A DNA stretch of 64,000 nt from Hyaloraphidium curvatum (GCA_025558095.1 JAIVFI010000018.1:658380-722379), one strand, 5' to 3'; shown: positions 20,683 through 35,175, counted from the stretch's first letter. The notes: generated by a model not told the origin, from the sequence alone. Translations and numbers: made by a program.

Positions 20683-22543
20683 ATGGCCACGCCGACGGCG
20701 CTCACGATCGCGGGGTCCGACAGCGGTGGCGGCGCGGGCATCCAGGCGGACCTCAAGACGTTCAGCGCGTTCGGCGTGTTCGGCACGTCGGTCGTCGCGG
20801 CGCTCACCGCGCAGAACACGAAAGGCGTGCAGGGCGTCGTCGCCGTCGAGCCATCGTTCGTGGAGGCGCAGTGCGAGTCGGTACTCTCGGACATCGGGGC
20901 GGGTGCGGTGAAGACAGGTGGGCGACGCGTCCTCCTGTCGGGACCGGACGCGAGTTGACGCGTCTTCTGCCCTTTAGGCATGCTTTTCTCGGCACCCATT
21001 ATCGGGGTGGTCGCTTCGCAGCTGCGCAAGCACGGCGTGGCGCGGCTGGTCGTGGACCCCGTCATGGTCAGCTCGTCCGGCAGCCGGCTGCTGAGCGAGG
21101 ACGCCGTTGCCGCCCTGGCCGAGGACCTAATCCCGCTGGCCACCGTGTTGACCCCCAACACGCCCGAGGCCGAGGTGCTGTTGCAGCAAGCCGGGCGGCC
21201 CATGAAGATCGCGTCGGTGGAGGACATGAAGGTCGCCGCTCGCGCGATTCGCGAGGCGTTCGGGCCGCAGTACGTGCTGCTCAAAGGCGGCCACCTTCCC
21301 GTGTCCGACATTGCCTCTCCTGAGGTCGACGACGTGCGGACCGTGTTCCTTCCTTCCCCGACGCCGGATGCCAAGGGGCAGAACGGCGCGGCTTCGCACG
21401 TCGTAGACGTCCTCTACGACGGGCAGACCTTTGTGCAGTACCCGAAACCTCACCGCCGGACGCGCAACCTGCACGGGACGGGCTGCACGCTGTCGGCGGC
21501 CATCGCCGCGGGGCTGGCGCTGGGGAAGCCCGTGCCCGAGGCGGTTGAAGCGGCCCTGGTCTACCTCTCCAAGGCCATCGCCCCCGGCAAACCGTTTGCC
21601 GTCGGCACGGGAGCGCACGGGCCCGTGAACCACCTGCACTCCATCACCGCCGTGGCAACCCTGCTCGAGGCGCCTTCCGCGCCGCCTCCCGCCCCGTGGT
21701 CGGCCGTCGGCGCCGGCACCGACCTCGCCTCCCGTCTCATCGCCTCCTGCCCCGCCGAATGGCAATTTTTCGTCGACCACCCCTTTGTCCGCGGCATGGC
21801 CGACGGCACCCTTCCCCCGGAATCCTTCAGGCACTACATGGTCCAGGATTACCTCTACCTCACGCACTTTGCCCGCGCCTACGCGCTCGCGGCCTACAAG
21901 GAGCAGCGCATGGACGACATCCTCCGCGCCGCCGGAACGGTGCTCCAGATCGGCCGCGAGACCGAGCTGCACGTCGCGTGGTGCGCCCGCCTCGGCATAT
22001 CGAAGGAGGAGCTCGACGCCGCCCCGGAGGCCGTGGCCAACCTGTCCTACACCCGGTTCTTCCTCGAGAAGGGAGTCAGCGGGGACAGGCTGGATCTCAG
22101 GGTGGCGCTGGCGCCGTGCTTGCTGGGGTACGGGGTGATCGGGAAGAGGTTGGCGGAGGATCCGGCGACAAAGAGGGGTGGGTGGCAGGTGCGCGGGCCG
22201 GATTGGCCTTGGCTCACCTGTGTCTGGCAGACGGCAACCCGTACTGGGAGTGGATCGAGGCCTACGCCGCGGACGACTACCAGGAGGCCTGCCGCGAAGG
22301 CCGGGGTGGGTGCTCGCTCCGCCGTCGGCCGGATGCCGCTGACCGTGGTCCGCAGAGGAGCTCGAAAAGCTGTCCAAGGAGCTGCTTCCCGAGTCGAGCA
22401 AGGCCAGGATGCGGCAGCTGTGCGAAACGTTCCGCCAGGGCACGGTTCTGGAGGCCAAGTTCTGGGACAGTGGGTTCTCCCCCGGGCGTTGGTAGGGCAC
22501 GCCGCTAACCCGGTCGACAGTGGGGCTTCACTTGCAAGACTAG
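20683..22543 (+). CDS. THI20: HMP(-P) kinase / TenA fusion of thiamine biosynthesis
   Basis: Exons 20683-20917, 20978-22177, 22231-22305, 22356-22469 and 22521-22543; 548 residues. N-terminal ThiD kinase: [45 protein letters not shown] and [17 protein letters not shown]. It phosphorylates hydroxymethylpyrimidine to HMP-PP. The C-terminal half (from about residue 310) is a TenA/thiaminase II domain: [40 protein letters not shown]. The last 23-nt exon restores the typical FWDMGL end; without it the gene would stop in the intron at 22493. This two-domain order is that of fungal THI20/21. It is convergent with THI6, 35 bp between stop codons. Confidence 0.94.
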
Positions 22544-22578
22544 ATCTCTTTCTCATTTGGGCTCTGAGCAATCGAACA

Positions 22579-24245
22579 TCACTCGACCACCTCCACCTTG
22601 GCCATCTTCTCCAGAATCTCGGGCGTGAGCGCGTACAGCGCGTCGAAGAGCGCCGTCTTGAAGCTCCCCGGCCCCTGCACGGGGCCCTGGGCCACCGCCA
22701 TCTCCGCCGCGATCCCCATGGCCAGCACGCCGCCCGCCGCCGCGACCAGGTTGGCGTCCCATTCGAGGGCGACCCCCTTTGCCGCCCCCGCGAACGCACC
22801 GCACAGGGCCGCGGTGTCGCAGCCGGTGCCGGTGATCCTCCCCAGCCACTCGTTCCCGTTCGCCAGCTTGACCACCGCTCCGCCTCCCGGGGCGACGAGG
22901 TGGTCCACCGGCCCCGTCATGGCCACCGCCGCCCCGCTCTCCTTCGCCAGTCGCCTCACTAACCCCTCCGGGCCCGCAACCTCGCCCTCCGAATCCACGC
23001 CCCGCGACACGGGGCCGTCCGAACCAGCCAGGAACGCGACCTCGGCCGCGTTCCCCTTGATTATGCCCACGCGCACCCCCGCGACGATCTCGCGCGACAC
23101 CCGTTGGCGGTACGGGCTCGCGCCGGCGCCGACGGGGTCCAGCACCACGGGAAGGCCGAGCTCGTTGGCGCGGCGGCCGGCGGCCAGGAAGGAGGGGGAG
23201 GTTTCCTCGGCGAGGGTGCCGATGTTGATCACGAGGGCGCTGCAGATGGAGATGATGTCGGCGACCTCGGACATGCTGCGAGACAAGAGGGAATGTGAAC
23301 GTGGAACAGACATCGGAGCGACGGTCTGTACCTGTGGGCCATGATCGGCGAGGCGCCGATGGCGAGCAGCACGTTCGCGTTGTCGTTCATGACAACAAAG
23401 TTGGTGATCGAATGCACGAGGGGCCTCTTCTCCTTGACGGCGCGGAAGAGCGTGACGACGTCCTTGACAAAGGACTCGGCTTTGGGGCTGCGGCCCGGGG
23501 AAGCTGGCCCTCTCGGCACCGCGTCACCGGCAGCCAGGCGGGGCCGGACGATGGCAGCAAGCTCCTCCGTGGCCAATTTTGCGTCAGGTTGAGCCACGAT
23601 CGCAGAAACCACGGCCAGGCCGGCGAGACCGCGCTCAGGCTTGTCGCCATCGGCCGCCAGCTTCGCCCCTTCGAGCACGGCGGCCGCATTGTCCCTGCCG
23701 ATGCCACCGATCGCGACGATGGGGATCGGCCGCTTCCCAGCGGCGTGCTCCGCGTCCCTCAGCGCCGACAGGATGGCCTTGAGGCCTTCGATGCCGATCG
23801 AGCCCCCGCCGTCGTCGTAGACCTTGGTCTTTGTCGGAAACACGCCCGCGGTACCCAAATAATCGGCACCGGCGTTCAGCGCCTCGACGGCCTGCCTCGG
23901 ATCCTCCGCCGTCACGCCGATGATCGCGTCCTCGCCGAGCAGCTTCCGTGCCTGCGCGAGCGGCATGTCCGACTGCCCGACGTGCACGCCGTCCGCGCCG
24001 ACGGCCAGCGCGACATCGACGCGGTCGTTGATGAGCAGCGGCACGCCGCGGGCGCGGCACAGCGCGGCAATCTCGCGCGCGAGCTCGATGAACGGCCGCG
24101 TCGACGCGTTCTTCTCGCGGAGCTGGACGATCGTCGCCCCGCCGCGCAGCGCCTCGTCCACGACGCCCGGCAGCGTCCTGCCGGGCGGGACGAGCGTCGA
24201 GTCGGTGACGAGGTAGACGGAGAGGTCGAGCGGCGGACGGGGCAT
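22579..24245 (-). CDS. THI6: Bifunctional thiamine-phosphate synthase / hydroxyethylthiazole kinase
   Basis: Minus-strand exons 24245-23332 and 23275-22579 (56-bp intron), 536 residues. Residues 1-230 are Thi[61 protein letters not shown]. Residues from about 265 are Thi[35 protein letters not shown] (across the intron), [22 protein letters not shown] and the anion-hole motif GTGCDTAA. It couples HMP-PP with hydroxyethylthiazole phosphate to give thiamine phosphate. This fusion is the fungal THI6 arrangement. The ATG at 24245 is used; the longer frame has only TTG upstream. Together with adjacent THI20 it forms a two-gene thiamine block. Confidence 0.95.
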
Positions 24246-24361
24246 CTCTTCGATGGTGAGGTTGCTGTCGATTCGCCGTCTCCCGCTGTTCCTCGCTCCG
24301 CACCCGCCGATCCGTCCGCACAAAGATATACGTCACGAAACAGAGCATCCACGAATAAGAA

Positions 24362-26617
24362 TCAAGTCTCCAGGTACTCCTTGATCTCCCCGTCCATGAC
24401 GAGAATCATCCTGGCCACCGATCTGCCCGGATCTCCCACAGCGAGCAAGCGCGGATCCAGCTTCCCGACGTCCGTCTCCAGCTCGGGCGCGGCATCCCCC
24501 AGTGGAAAATCTTCCGGCGCGTCGATGCCGGCCTCGAGGATTGTGCGCCTGAAGTTTTGCGCCACCTTCCGCACTGCCATGCGGACGAGGAGGTCAGCAA
24601 GCTCTGCGCGCAACCGCGAGCGAAACCCACTGAAAGGCCCGTGCCTCAATGCCAGCCAGTCCAGCGTTCTCGCTGCTACGGCCACATCGCCCTCCAGTCC
24701 GGTGGCGGGCTGCCCGGCCCTCCTCAGCAGCCCGATCACCGCGACCCCCAGCGATCCCATCCTCAGGCACGGCGTGACGAGCGTAAAGTGCGTGAGCTTG
24801 CACCACGGATCCCATGCGCGGATGCCCTCGAACATGCGGGAGATTAGGATGGCGTTCTCGAGTACGTGCACAAAGGCGCGCGAGGCGAAGACGGTCCCTG
24901 GTGCGGAAGACGGGACGGCGTCTGCGTCTAAGAAGTAGTGCTCCATTTGTAACCCCCGGATGCAGGTGCAGAGGACGGCTGCGAGAGCTGCGTGCGCAGG
25001 ATCCGCGAAGCTGGTGGCCCAGCCCTCGAGGAGCGGGTCTGGGTTGCCGTCGGCGAGGGGTTCCGCGATTCCGGCCGGGAGGGAGGAAAACACGGCATCG
25101 GCGACGGCGGTGAAGACCTCGACGAGGGACACGAAGGCCCCTTCCGGGGGGCTGCGGGCCTCGGCCGGCTTGGCGAAGCAGTCCAAGGGGTCGATGCCGA
25201 GCGATGCCGCAAAGGCACGGAGCTGGAACCGCATGCGGCGCAGCAACGCAATGACGACGACGAAGACGAGCTGCGAGGCGCGGATGCCGAAGAAGGGTTC
25301 GAGGAGGGAGCGCACGAGGAGGACGCCCTCTTCCGCGGAAGGATTGGAGAAGAACGGCCGGAAATCCACGTAGGCCGGGAGGGAGGTGCCGTTCGCACGT
25401 GCGGCAGCGAGCAAATGAAAACCGTACTCGGGATCAGGATGCAGGAAGTAGGCCTCGTGGCAAGGCAGCATCAGTTGTGCGCTGGAAAAGTCGCAAAGCG
25501 GTTCCTTGCGCAGCATGTAGGCGGCCGAGCTGTCGAGATTTGTGAGGGTGATCCAGGAGCGGACGATCATTTCTCCACGCAGCCACTCATCCCACCGCTT
25601 CTGAGGCTGTGACCACATGATGGAGCCATCAGGCAGCACGGCGAGCCTCACCAGTAGGTCGACCGAAAGCTTCATGAAAGGCAACACCTTTGATCCCAAT
25701 CCCGCCGGTAGGGCCAGGTTCCACAGCAAAGTCAACGTCTGCAGTGCCTCTAGGTCCGATACGGGCGCGGCGTTCCCCAGGTGGCCCCCGCGGGCAAAGA
25801 AGCCTGCGAGCAGCAGCTCGCTCGCTTTCTCGCAGAACAATCGGGCGTAGCGCAGACGGTCCATCTCGGGAAGGGCCACGTCCGGTTCAGGATCCTGCAG
25901 CCCGAGGGCAGCCATGGCGTACATCAGCGCCATGGGCTTTGAAGCTCCGTAGAAGGGGCCGCCGGGGGAGGCAAAGGCGCGTTCAAAGGCCGTGCGATGG
26001 ACGAACGACATCTTGCGATTGTACCCCGACCAGAACGAGTCCAAGGCGAGCAGCACAAGGTCGCTCGGGACGGTTTCGGCACCCGAAGCTATCGGGAATC
26101 CACCAGAGGGAGAGGGCGAGTCCAAAGTCGATGAATGTGTCGCTTGCGGGGTGTTGAACGGCAGATAGCCGGGGTGGGAGGAGAAGGAAGCGTCGGGGGA
26201 AAACGGCTTCACCGATTCCGCTCGTGTAGCCGCCGGCTTTCCAGCTGGCTTCAGGACGCCGGCAGACACGGTCGGAGAGTCCCGGAGGGCCCTGACTTCG
26301 CGTCCGCCCGAAGTGGTCCCTGCGAGAAAGGCCCTCCGCCGCGGCGGCAGCGGCGTCGGGTCCTCCGGCAGCAGCCCCGCACCCAACATCCTCAGCCGCT
26401 CCCGCTTGCGCCTCGAGACGGCAAAGTCCTGCGGCGTGCACGGCAGCGAGAACTCTTCGCACCGCAGGCACCGCCCGAGGGGGTGCGGCCAACCCGGCGG
26501 GATGTGCCCCGAGCCGTTCAATGGCGCCTCCTCCGCGCGCTCGCACTTCTTTTTCGCATCGGAACATTCCAAGCAGCTCGGAGGACGGTCTTCGCCCCTG
26601 CGGCCCGGATGCCCCAT
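24362..26617 (-). CDS. Zn(II)2Cys6 transcription factor next to THI6
   Basis: Intronless, 751 residues. The zinc cluster is at the N-terminus: SCLECSDAKKKCERA, a loop of about 24 residues, then RCLRCEEFSLPC. The cysteine spacing inside each half is normal, but the loop between the third and fourth Cys is much longer than the usual 5-9. A Ser/Pro-rich linker (residues 85-170) precedes the fungal-specific regulatory domain, including SFWSGYNRKMSFVHRTAFE and a WDEWLRGEMIVRSW-type motif. It lies 116 bp downstream of the THI6 start, on the same strand. In budding yeast Thi2, a Zn2Cys6 protein, controls THI genes; a similar role here is only suggested by position. Confidence 0.85.
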   Translation of the reverse strand: MGHPGRRGEDRPPSCLECSDAKKKCERAEEAPLNGSGHIPPGWPHPLGRCLRCEEFSLPCTPQDFAVSRRKRERLRMLGAGLLPEDPTPLPPRRRAFLAGTTSGGREVRALRDSPTVSAGVLKPAGKPAATRAESVKPFSPDASFSSHPGYLPFNTPQATHSSTLDSPSPSGGFPIASGAETVPSDLVLLALDSFWSGYNRKMSFVHRTAFERAFASPGGPFYGASKPMALMYAMAALGLQDPEPDVALPEMDRLRYARLFCEKASELLLAGFFARGGHLGNAAPVSDLEALQTLTLLWNLALPAGLGSKVLPFMKLSVDLLVRLAVLPDGSIMWSQPQKRWDEWLRGEMIVRSWITLTNLDSSAAYMLRKEPLCDFSSAQLMLPCHEAYFLHPDPEYGFHLLAAARANGTSLPAYVDFRPFFSNPSAEEGVLLVRSLLEPFFGIRASQLVFVVVIALLRRMRFQLRAFAASLGIDPLDCFAKPAEARSPPEGAFVSLVEVFTAVADAVFSSLPAGIAEPLADGNPDPLLEGWATSFADPAHAALAAVLCTCIRGLQMEHYFLDADAVPSSAPGTVFASRAFVHVLENAILISRMFEGIRAWDPWCKLTHFTLVTPCLRMGSLGVAVIGLLRRAGQPATGLEGDVAVAARTLDWLALRHGPFSGFRSRLRAELADLLVRMAVRKVAQNFRRTILEAGIDAPEDFPLGDAAPELETDVGKLDPRLLAVGDPGRSVARMILVMDGEIKEYLET

Positions 26618-27369
26618 TCCGAGTTGCGGAGGTGCGGGGTTCCAGGCTCGCCCGCCTCGGGCACCCCGTCACCCCTGCCAAAGGAAAACGGTCCCCCATC
26701 CCCGATGACTCCACAGATTGGAGTGCGCCATAAAGCGAGATACTTTGCGGAGGGGCCTCACATGTGATTGTCCTCTCCTTCAAAGAAGAACACCTGGCCG
26801 GAAGAATCTTGGAGCGTCACCCAACGTTCTAGTGTACACTTGTATCCGATTTCGATGGCGGCGGCCACCTAGGTCAGTGTGTCGGTTGCCGTAGAGAGAT
26901 TCACTGCCTTTCGTCGTCCCTCTCGCTGATTCACAGGAAAGCGCTCCAAATCTCCACAGGCTGACAAAGCGGGCAAACGACTTCAATCAGGGGCGATTTT
27001 GAGCGCACGTTTCTCGAAGTTTGACCTCCTACGGAACGGCCAGCTCCGAAGGGGGATTTGCCACCAGGACGCGAAGCATTGCGATCCAGGCCGCACCACG
27101 AATCAGGATGTTCGTCTGACATATCAGATTGCCGACAGTGTCAGTCGTAGATCCGTTTTCATAACCTGTCGTCCTGCGAGCGAACGCTCTAAAGTTGTCA
27201 GCAACTGCCCGTTGTCTCGCGGCATCGAATTGAGCCGACCCTCAACAGCCTGTAATCTGAACGGCCCCCTCTTCGGCCCCGCACCGGCCACGACGTCTGG
27301 GCGCATAGACTTTGTTCTCGAAGCCCGTTCCGCCTTTCCGGGGGGATTCGCCAGCGGGGGACATCTGTA
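26618..27369. other. Intergenic region, no gene seen
   Basis: 752 bp between divergent genes (Zn2Cys6 factor and alpha/beta hydrolase). GC is visibly lower than in coding sequence. No conserved protein, tRNA or repeat recognised; it holds both promoters. Confidence 0.5.
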
Positions 27370-28326
27370 ATGACTCCCGCGCCGCCGACCTTGTTCACTG
27401 TCCTTGTGCCCCCACGGGCACAGGTCGACCCCCTCGGGGTCGACGAGCCCGACGCGGATCGTCCGACAATCCCGCTGGCGTGCCAGCTGGACCGCCATCC
27501 CCGGCCCCTGTCGTCGGGGATCGTCGTACTCTGCCACGGGATGCTGGACAACCGGACGAAGCACCCCATCGCCCACCTCCGAGAAACGCTGCCTTGGGAC
27601 GTCGTGAGCTTCGATTTCAGGGGCATGGGAGAGAGTGGTGGGGACACGGCGTTTGCGAACCACGGCTTGGAAGGGGACGACGTCCGGGCCGTCGTGGAGC
27701 ACGTCGAGAGGGAGTTTGGAAGGATCATCTGCGTCGTTGGACATTCCAAGGTGGGGCGTCTTGCCGACCCCGTGGTGGATGAGCTGACCACGGGCCGTGT
27801 CGGGGTAAAGGGAGCTGTCGCAGTCCAAATCTGGGCCGCTCGCTATCCCGAGCAGTCCTCGCGTATCGGACGGATCGTCAGCCTGAACCCTCTGTACTAC
27901 AACGGCGCCGTCCCCGGCTCCCCGCCCCGGCCGGTGCGGACGGTGCCCTATAAGTTCGCCAGCTTCCGGCGAGGCCCGGCCGGGAACCGGAACGAGGTCG
28001 TCGACTTCATGGTCACGGAGGCCGGGCTGGACTACCGGAACCAGCTGGACATGGGGATGGTGGCGTCCCGTGTACCGAAGGACGTCGCGGTGCTGACGGT
28101 CATAGGCGAGGTGGACGATCTCACCACGTACGATCGGGACGCGCCGCTGTGGAGGGCAGGGTACGGGGCCAGGGACCTCACGATCGTGCTCCTGCCTGGC
28201 TGTGGGCACTACTACAAAGAACCGTTCGAGAGGGAGAGGTGCGAGCAGGTAGTGACGGAGTGGTTGGCAGAGCGCTTGCGGATAAGGGCGGGGGACGTCG
28301 GCGGACCCGCGGAGGCGAAGCTGTAG
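27370..28326 (+). CDS. Alpha/beta hydrolase with peroxisomal-type C-terminus
   Basis: Exons 27370-27750 and 27811-28326, 298 residues. The 60-bp intron is a multiple of three and has no stop, so the unspliced frame is open; splicing restores the nucleophile elbow as GHSKGAVAV, with catalytic Ser. Other landmarks: IVVLCHGMLDNRTKHP (oxyanion region), FDFRGMGESGG, the acid in IGEVDDLTTYD, and the catalytic His in PGCGHYYKEP. This is the serine-hydrolase family with GHSKG seen in plant and fungal esterase-like proteins. The protein ends in AKL, a possible PTS1. Substrate unknown. The monooxygenase gene follows 190 bp downstream on the same strand. Confidence 0.85.
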   Translation: MTPAPPTLFTVLVPPRAQVDPLGVDEPDADRPTIPLACQLDRHPRPLSSGIVVLCHGMLDNRTKHPIAHLRETLPWDVVSFDFRGMGESGGDTAFANHGLEGDDVRAVVEHVEREFGRIICVVGHSKVGRLADPVVDELTTGRVGVKGAVAVQIWAARYPEQSSRIGRIVSLNPLYYNGAVPGSPPRPVRTVPYKFASFRRGPAGNRNEVVDFMVTEAGLDYRNQLDMGMVASRVPKDVAVLTVIGEVDDLTTYDRDAPLWRAGYGARDLTIVLLPGCGHYYKEPFERERCEQVVTEWLAERLRIRAGDVGGPAEAKL

Positions 28327-28516
28327 AGGCAATCGCCTCTGGATGAGGTTCTAGCAGAAGTTCGAAGTCAAAGATTGATCCAAGGCGCGCATCGGTGACG
28401 GTTCCCGATCGGGCGCGAGGATCGACTCGACGTGTTTACCCGGCACCCGGTCCCAGAAGTTCCAAACTTCCACTCACTCTAACCCCGACCTCCGGAGGAC
28501 TCTCTACTCTCCCGCG

Positions 28517-30560
28517 ATGGCAAAACTCACGCCACACTCGCTGCTGTCGCTCCGCCATGACGACATTTTCCCGGGGACCCTCGAGTCTCTGGCGAAGCAG
28601 CCGTCCGTCTGCATCATTGGCGGGGGTCTATCGGGGATCTGTGCGGGGGTGCAGCTCAAGAGGAAGCTGGGCGTTGATAACTTTGTCGTCTTCGAGGCAA
28701 AGCAGGGATGGGGCGGGACGTGGGCCGACAACTGGTGAGAGAAGCGCCTTCGAGCTGCGGCGTCGTCTTCTTCCTCATCGACGCTCCGTGTCATCTCTTC
28801 TAGCTATCCGGGGGCAGCCGTGGATATCCCCACGGTCTTCTATTCGTTCTCGTTCCACCCGTCGAACCTCTGGGTCAACAACTTTAGCCGCCAGCCTGAA
28901 CTGAAGCTCTACGCCGAGTCAGTGGCCGCGGCCTATAACCTCGGACCGCACCTCCTCACCCGGACCAAAGTCGAGCGGATCGCCTGGGATCCAGTGGCAA
29001 ACGCCTACGACGTGACCACGCGCGACCAGCGCAAGGACGGCCTGACCAAGACCTGGCGCTTCGATTTCGTGATCTGCGGAGTCGGGCAGCTCAACGAGCC
29101 CGCGATGCCGGACATTCCCGGTCTCGACTCCTTCGCGGGCGACAAGTGGCACTCCGCCCGTTGGAGGGAAGACGTTTCGATCGAGGGGAAGAAGGTCCTC
29201 GTGATTGGAACCGGGGCTACTGGCGCGCAGTTTATTCCCGAGGTGGCCAAGGTCGCGGGGGACGTCACGGTGTTCCAGCGAAGCGCCAACTGGATCATCA
29301 GGCGGGACGAGCACCTGATATCGCCGTGGCACAAGTTCATTCTCAACTGGGTGCCCGGCGTCCGTCTCGTAGAGCGGTTCTACCCTTGGTTTGCTGGAGA
29401 CGTCCTGTTCTGGCCGGTACTCGAGCAGAACGAATTCTTCGCCAAGATGATGGAGAAGATGGCGAACGACCACCTTAAGCAGCTCATCCCGGGAGAAGAC
29501 GAGAAGAGCGTTGAGCTCAGGAAGAAGCTTACCCCAGACGTGGGTCTCAACACGGAACGGTTTGCCCGTCATCTGACGCTGGCGCTGCAGTACGCTTTCG
29601 GATGTCGCCGCTTCCAGTTCTCGAACACCTTTGCTCCCACCTTCCTCCGGCCCAACGCCCATCTCGTCACGGACCCCATCCTACGGATCGAGCCCAAGGG
29701 GGTCGTCGCGCGCTTGCCCGACGGCACCGAGCAGCTCTACGAGGGCGAAGTTTTGCTTCTCGGGACGGGATTCAAGGTTCACGACTTCCTGAGCACGCTC
29801 GAGGTGGTGGACGCGAAGGGTAACAAGCTGGCGGAGCGCTGGAAGGCACTTGGTGGCGCCGAGGCTTACTGTGAGCGCTCGTCTTTCACGTCTTTCACAT
29901 TTCACGCTTGCTCTGACCGTGTTTTTAGACGGAATTATGGTTTCCGATCTCCCGAACCTGTTCCTGACGTATGGTCCCAACACCAGTGAGGTCTCTTGAC
30001 ATGTTCCGCTCCTCTCCACTCACCCCCTACGAAGACCTCGCGAGTAACAGTATCATATTCATGATAGAGAATCAAGTAGAATTCGCCCTGAGGGCCATAG
30101 CGTACTGTGTACGCAATGGCGTGGCCTCTGTGGCCGTCAAGCGCGAGGTACAGGAAGCGTTCAACGCCCAGCTCCAGGAGGACATCTCCAAGCTTGTCTG
30201 GACGACAAACTGCACCAGCTGGTACAAGACTTCTTCGGGAAAGGTCACGAACAACTGGTCGGGCCGGACGTGGAGGTACATGCGCGAGACCGCGGCCGTG
30301 AGCTTTGGCTCCGACGCGTTCGAGCACCAGGTGGGACCCTGCTCTTCGTCCATCGTGTGCTGCATCCTAATCGGTTGGATAGGGCAAGTCGGACTGGAGG
30401 ACGCCCAAGGGGACCGGCTCGTGGTTCACGTCACCCGCTGGATTGGCCACGATCGCGGTGGCTTCCGGGCTTGGGTGAGCATCGCTGATTCTCTTCCGTG
30501 CCGTCGAAGCTGACGAGCTCGGTTCCCAGATACCTGGTCGCCAAGGTGCTGAGGAAGTGA
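28517..30560 (+). CDS. Flavin-containing Baeyer-Villiger-type monooxygenase
   Basis: Exons 28517-28734, 28804-29870, 29929-29985, 30035-30330, 30383-30474 and 30530-30560; 586 residues, all phases consistent. FAD site IIGGGLSGICAG; WGGTWADNCYPGA across intron 1; BVMO fingerprint FAGDKWHSARW (FxGxxxHxxxW); NADPH site VIGTGATGAQ; YGPNTNLASNSIIF across intron 4. The C-terminus ends with a hydrophobic helix (AGLATIAVASGLGYLVAKVL) and RK, suggesting a tail anchor in the ER or another membrane. These enzymes insert oxygen into ketones or oxidise heteroatoms; the substrate cannot be read. An apparent frame break at the fourth intron disappears with the acceptor at 30034. Confidence 0.92.
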
Positions 30561-30682
30561 AGCTAAGCGTGTCTATTCCGGATGGAAAGCTGAGCTTGGA
30601 ACTAGAAGGCACACATATGCTAGGCATCGACTGGAAATCATCATTTCTTCAGCAAAACCGGAATACATTGCGAACTGGGGTA

Positions 30683-33466
<2,784 letters not shown>

Positions 33467-33622
33467 CGCTGTTCGGTAGCTTCGGAAGCGCGATTCAATA
33501 GCGCGTTTTCGGTGTTCTAGGGCCCTTTAGCAACTGTCGCCCAGTTGGGAAGAGAGTCCTTCCGCGACGCGCCGTGGCGCAAGTCAACCCGCGGTCAACA
33601 CTTCAGGGACTCCCCAGCGCGG
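33467..33622. promoter_or_regulatory. Bidirectional promoter of PTA and acetate kinase
   Basis: Only 156 bp separate the two start codons of the functionally coupled, divergent PTA and ACK genes. Both promoters and 5' UTRs must fit here, so coordinated control is likely. No specific binding motif is claimed. Confidence 0.6.
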
Positions 33623-35175
33623 ATGAAGGGCAGCTTCCTGCGCTTAGCGACCCGCGGCTTAAATGCGATGCAGCGCACTGCCGTCGCGTCCGCATTCCGG
33701 GCGGCGTCGCGGGGGTTCCACGCGACCCCGGCCGCGGAACAGCGAACACGGAACACGAAGGTCATGGTCGTGAACGCGGGCAGCTCGAGCCTCAAATACT
33801 CGCTCTTCGAGAGCAGCGCGGATAATCTCACCCCGCTGATGACCGGGAAGGTGCGAAACGACCGAGAGGAGACGGCCGAGGGCCAACTCATCGTCTCTCC
33901 TGGACAGGTGGAGCGGATAGGCGAGAGCACGTCGAAGCTAAAGTCGAAGGCGCTGCTGCCGACCGGGGAGAGGAAGCTGGAGGTCGACGAGCGCATGGAG
34001 GACCACGAGGCCGCCATCAAGTACGTCATCGGGCAGATCGAGGAGTGCTTCTCGGACCATATCCGCGGTGCGTGCTCCGCACCCCTTCGCAGCACTGTCT
34101 GCTAATGGACGAGCCCCTGTAGAGGAAGTCGACGTCGTAGGCCACCGCGTCGTCCACGGCGGACCGAGCCACTCGGAGGCTGCCGTCATCGACGACGGCG
34201 TCCTCGCCTCGATCCAAAAGTACTCCGTCCTCGCCCCCCTGCACAACCCACACAACCTTGCCGGCATCCGCGCCTGCCGCAGCTTCTTCGCCGGCGTGCC
34301 GCAGGTCGCCGTCTTCGACACTGCCTTCCACGCCACCATGCCGCCCGAGGCGTACCTCTACGCCATCCCGCGCGAATGGTCCGAGCGGGACCTCAGGCGC
34401 TACGGGTTCCACGGCACCTCGTACCTGCACCTCGTCTCCCGCGCCGCGCAGCTCCTCCGCAAGCCGGCATCCTCTCTCAACCTGATCGTGTTCCACCTCG
34501 GCGCCGGCGCCTCGGCGTGCTGCGTGCGCGGCGGGCGGTCCATCGACACCAGCATGGGCATCACCCCGCTCGAAGGCCTGGTCATGGCCACCCGCTGCGG
34601 AGACGTGGACCCCGGCTTGCCCCGGATGGCGGGGGACATGTTCGGCCTGGACGCCGCGGGGGTGGACAAGGTGCTGAACGGGAAAAGTGGCGTGCTGGGG
34701 ATGTGCGGGGAGAAGGACATGAAGGCCGCCGAGGACGTGGTGCTGGAGTTGGATGCCAAGGGGGAGCGGGCGACGCCCGAGGAGAGGGACAGTGGGGCGC
34801 CGTACAGGACGGCGATGGACGTGTTCGTGCACCGGATGCGCAAGTACCTGGGAGCGTACATGGTGCACCTGGATGGGAAGGTGGACGCGGTGGTGTTTTC
34901 CGGAGGCGTCGGCGAGAACAGGTTGGTCCGCTGAACGATCGCGAAGACTCGGCTGACATGGGCATCGCGCCAGCCCGTACCTCCGCTCCCGCTGCCTCGC
35001 CAACCTCTCATCCCTCGGATTCGAGGTCGACGAGGCCAAGAACGAAAAGGCGCGGGGTTCCAAGGTGTTCGAGGACATTTCCGGGCCGGGCGCGAGGGTC
35101 AGGGCGCTGGTGATCGCGACGGACGAGGAGGCCAGCATCGCGAGGCAGAGCTTGGAGGCCATCGGTAGGCGGTGA
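33623..35175 (+). CDS. ACK1: Mitochondrial acetate kinase
   Basis: Exons 33623-34067, 34123-34921 and 34974-35175; 481 residues. The leader MKGSFLRLATRGLNAMQRTA...SRGFHATPA has the classic RGF-H-x-x-P mitochondrial cleavage pattern. Family motifs: MVVNAGSSSLKYSLF, VAVFDTAFHATMPPEAY, LRRYGFHGTSYLHLV, HLGAGASACCVRGGRSIDTS, RCGDVDPG and FSGGVGENSPYLR (across intron 2). HLGAGAS replaces the usual HLGNGAS, an Asn-to-Ala change next to the phosphate-binding loop. The enzyme transfers phosphate from acetyl phosphate to ADP. With PTA it would give mitochondrial ATP plus acetate from acetyl-CoA, the arrangement known in Chlamydomonas mitochondria. Confidence 0.95.

Noticed and set aside
22493-22495. 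Stop of THI20 at TAG 22493
   Set aside because: It lies in intron 22470-22520. Splicing restores the expected FWDMGL end and a stop at 22541.
29986-30045. Apparent frameshift in the monooxygenase near GPNT
   Set aside because: Using the acceptor at 30034 gives GPNTNLASNS in frame; no error remains.
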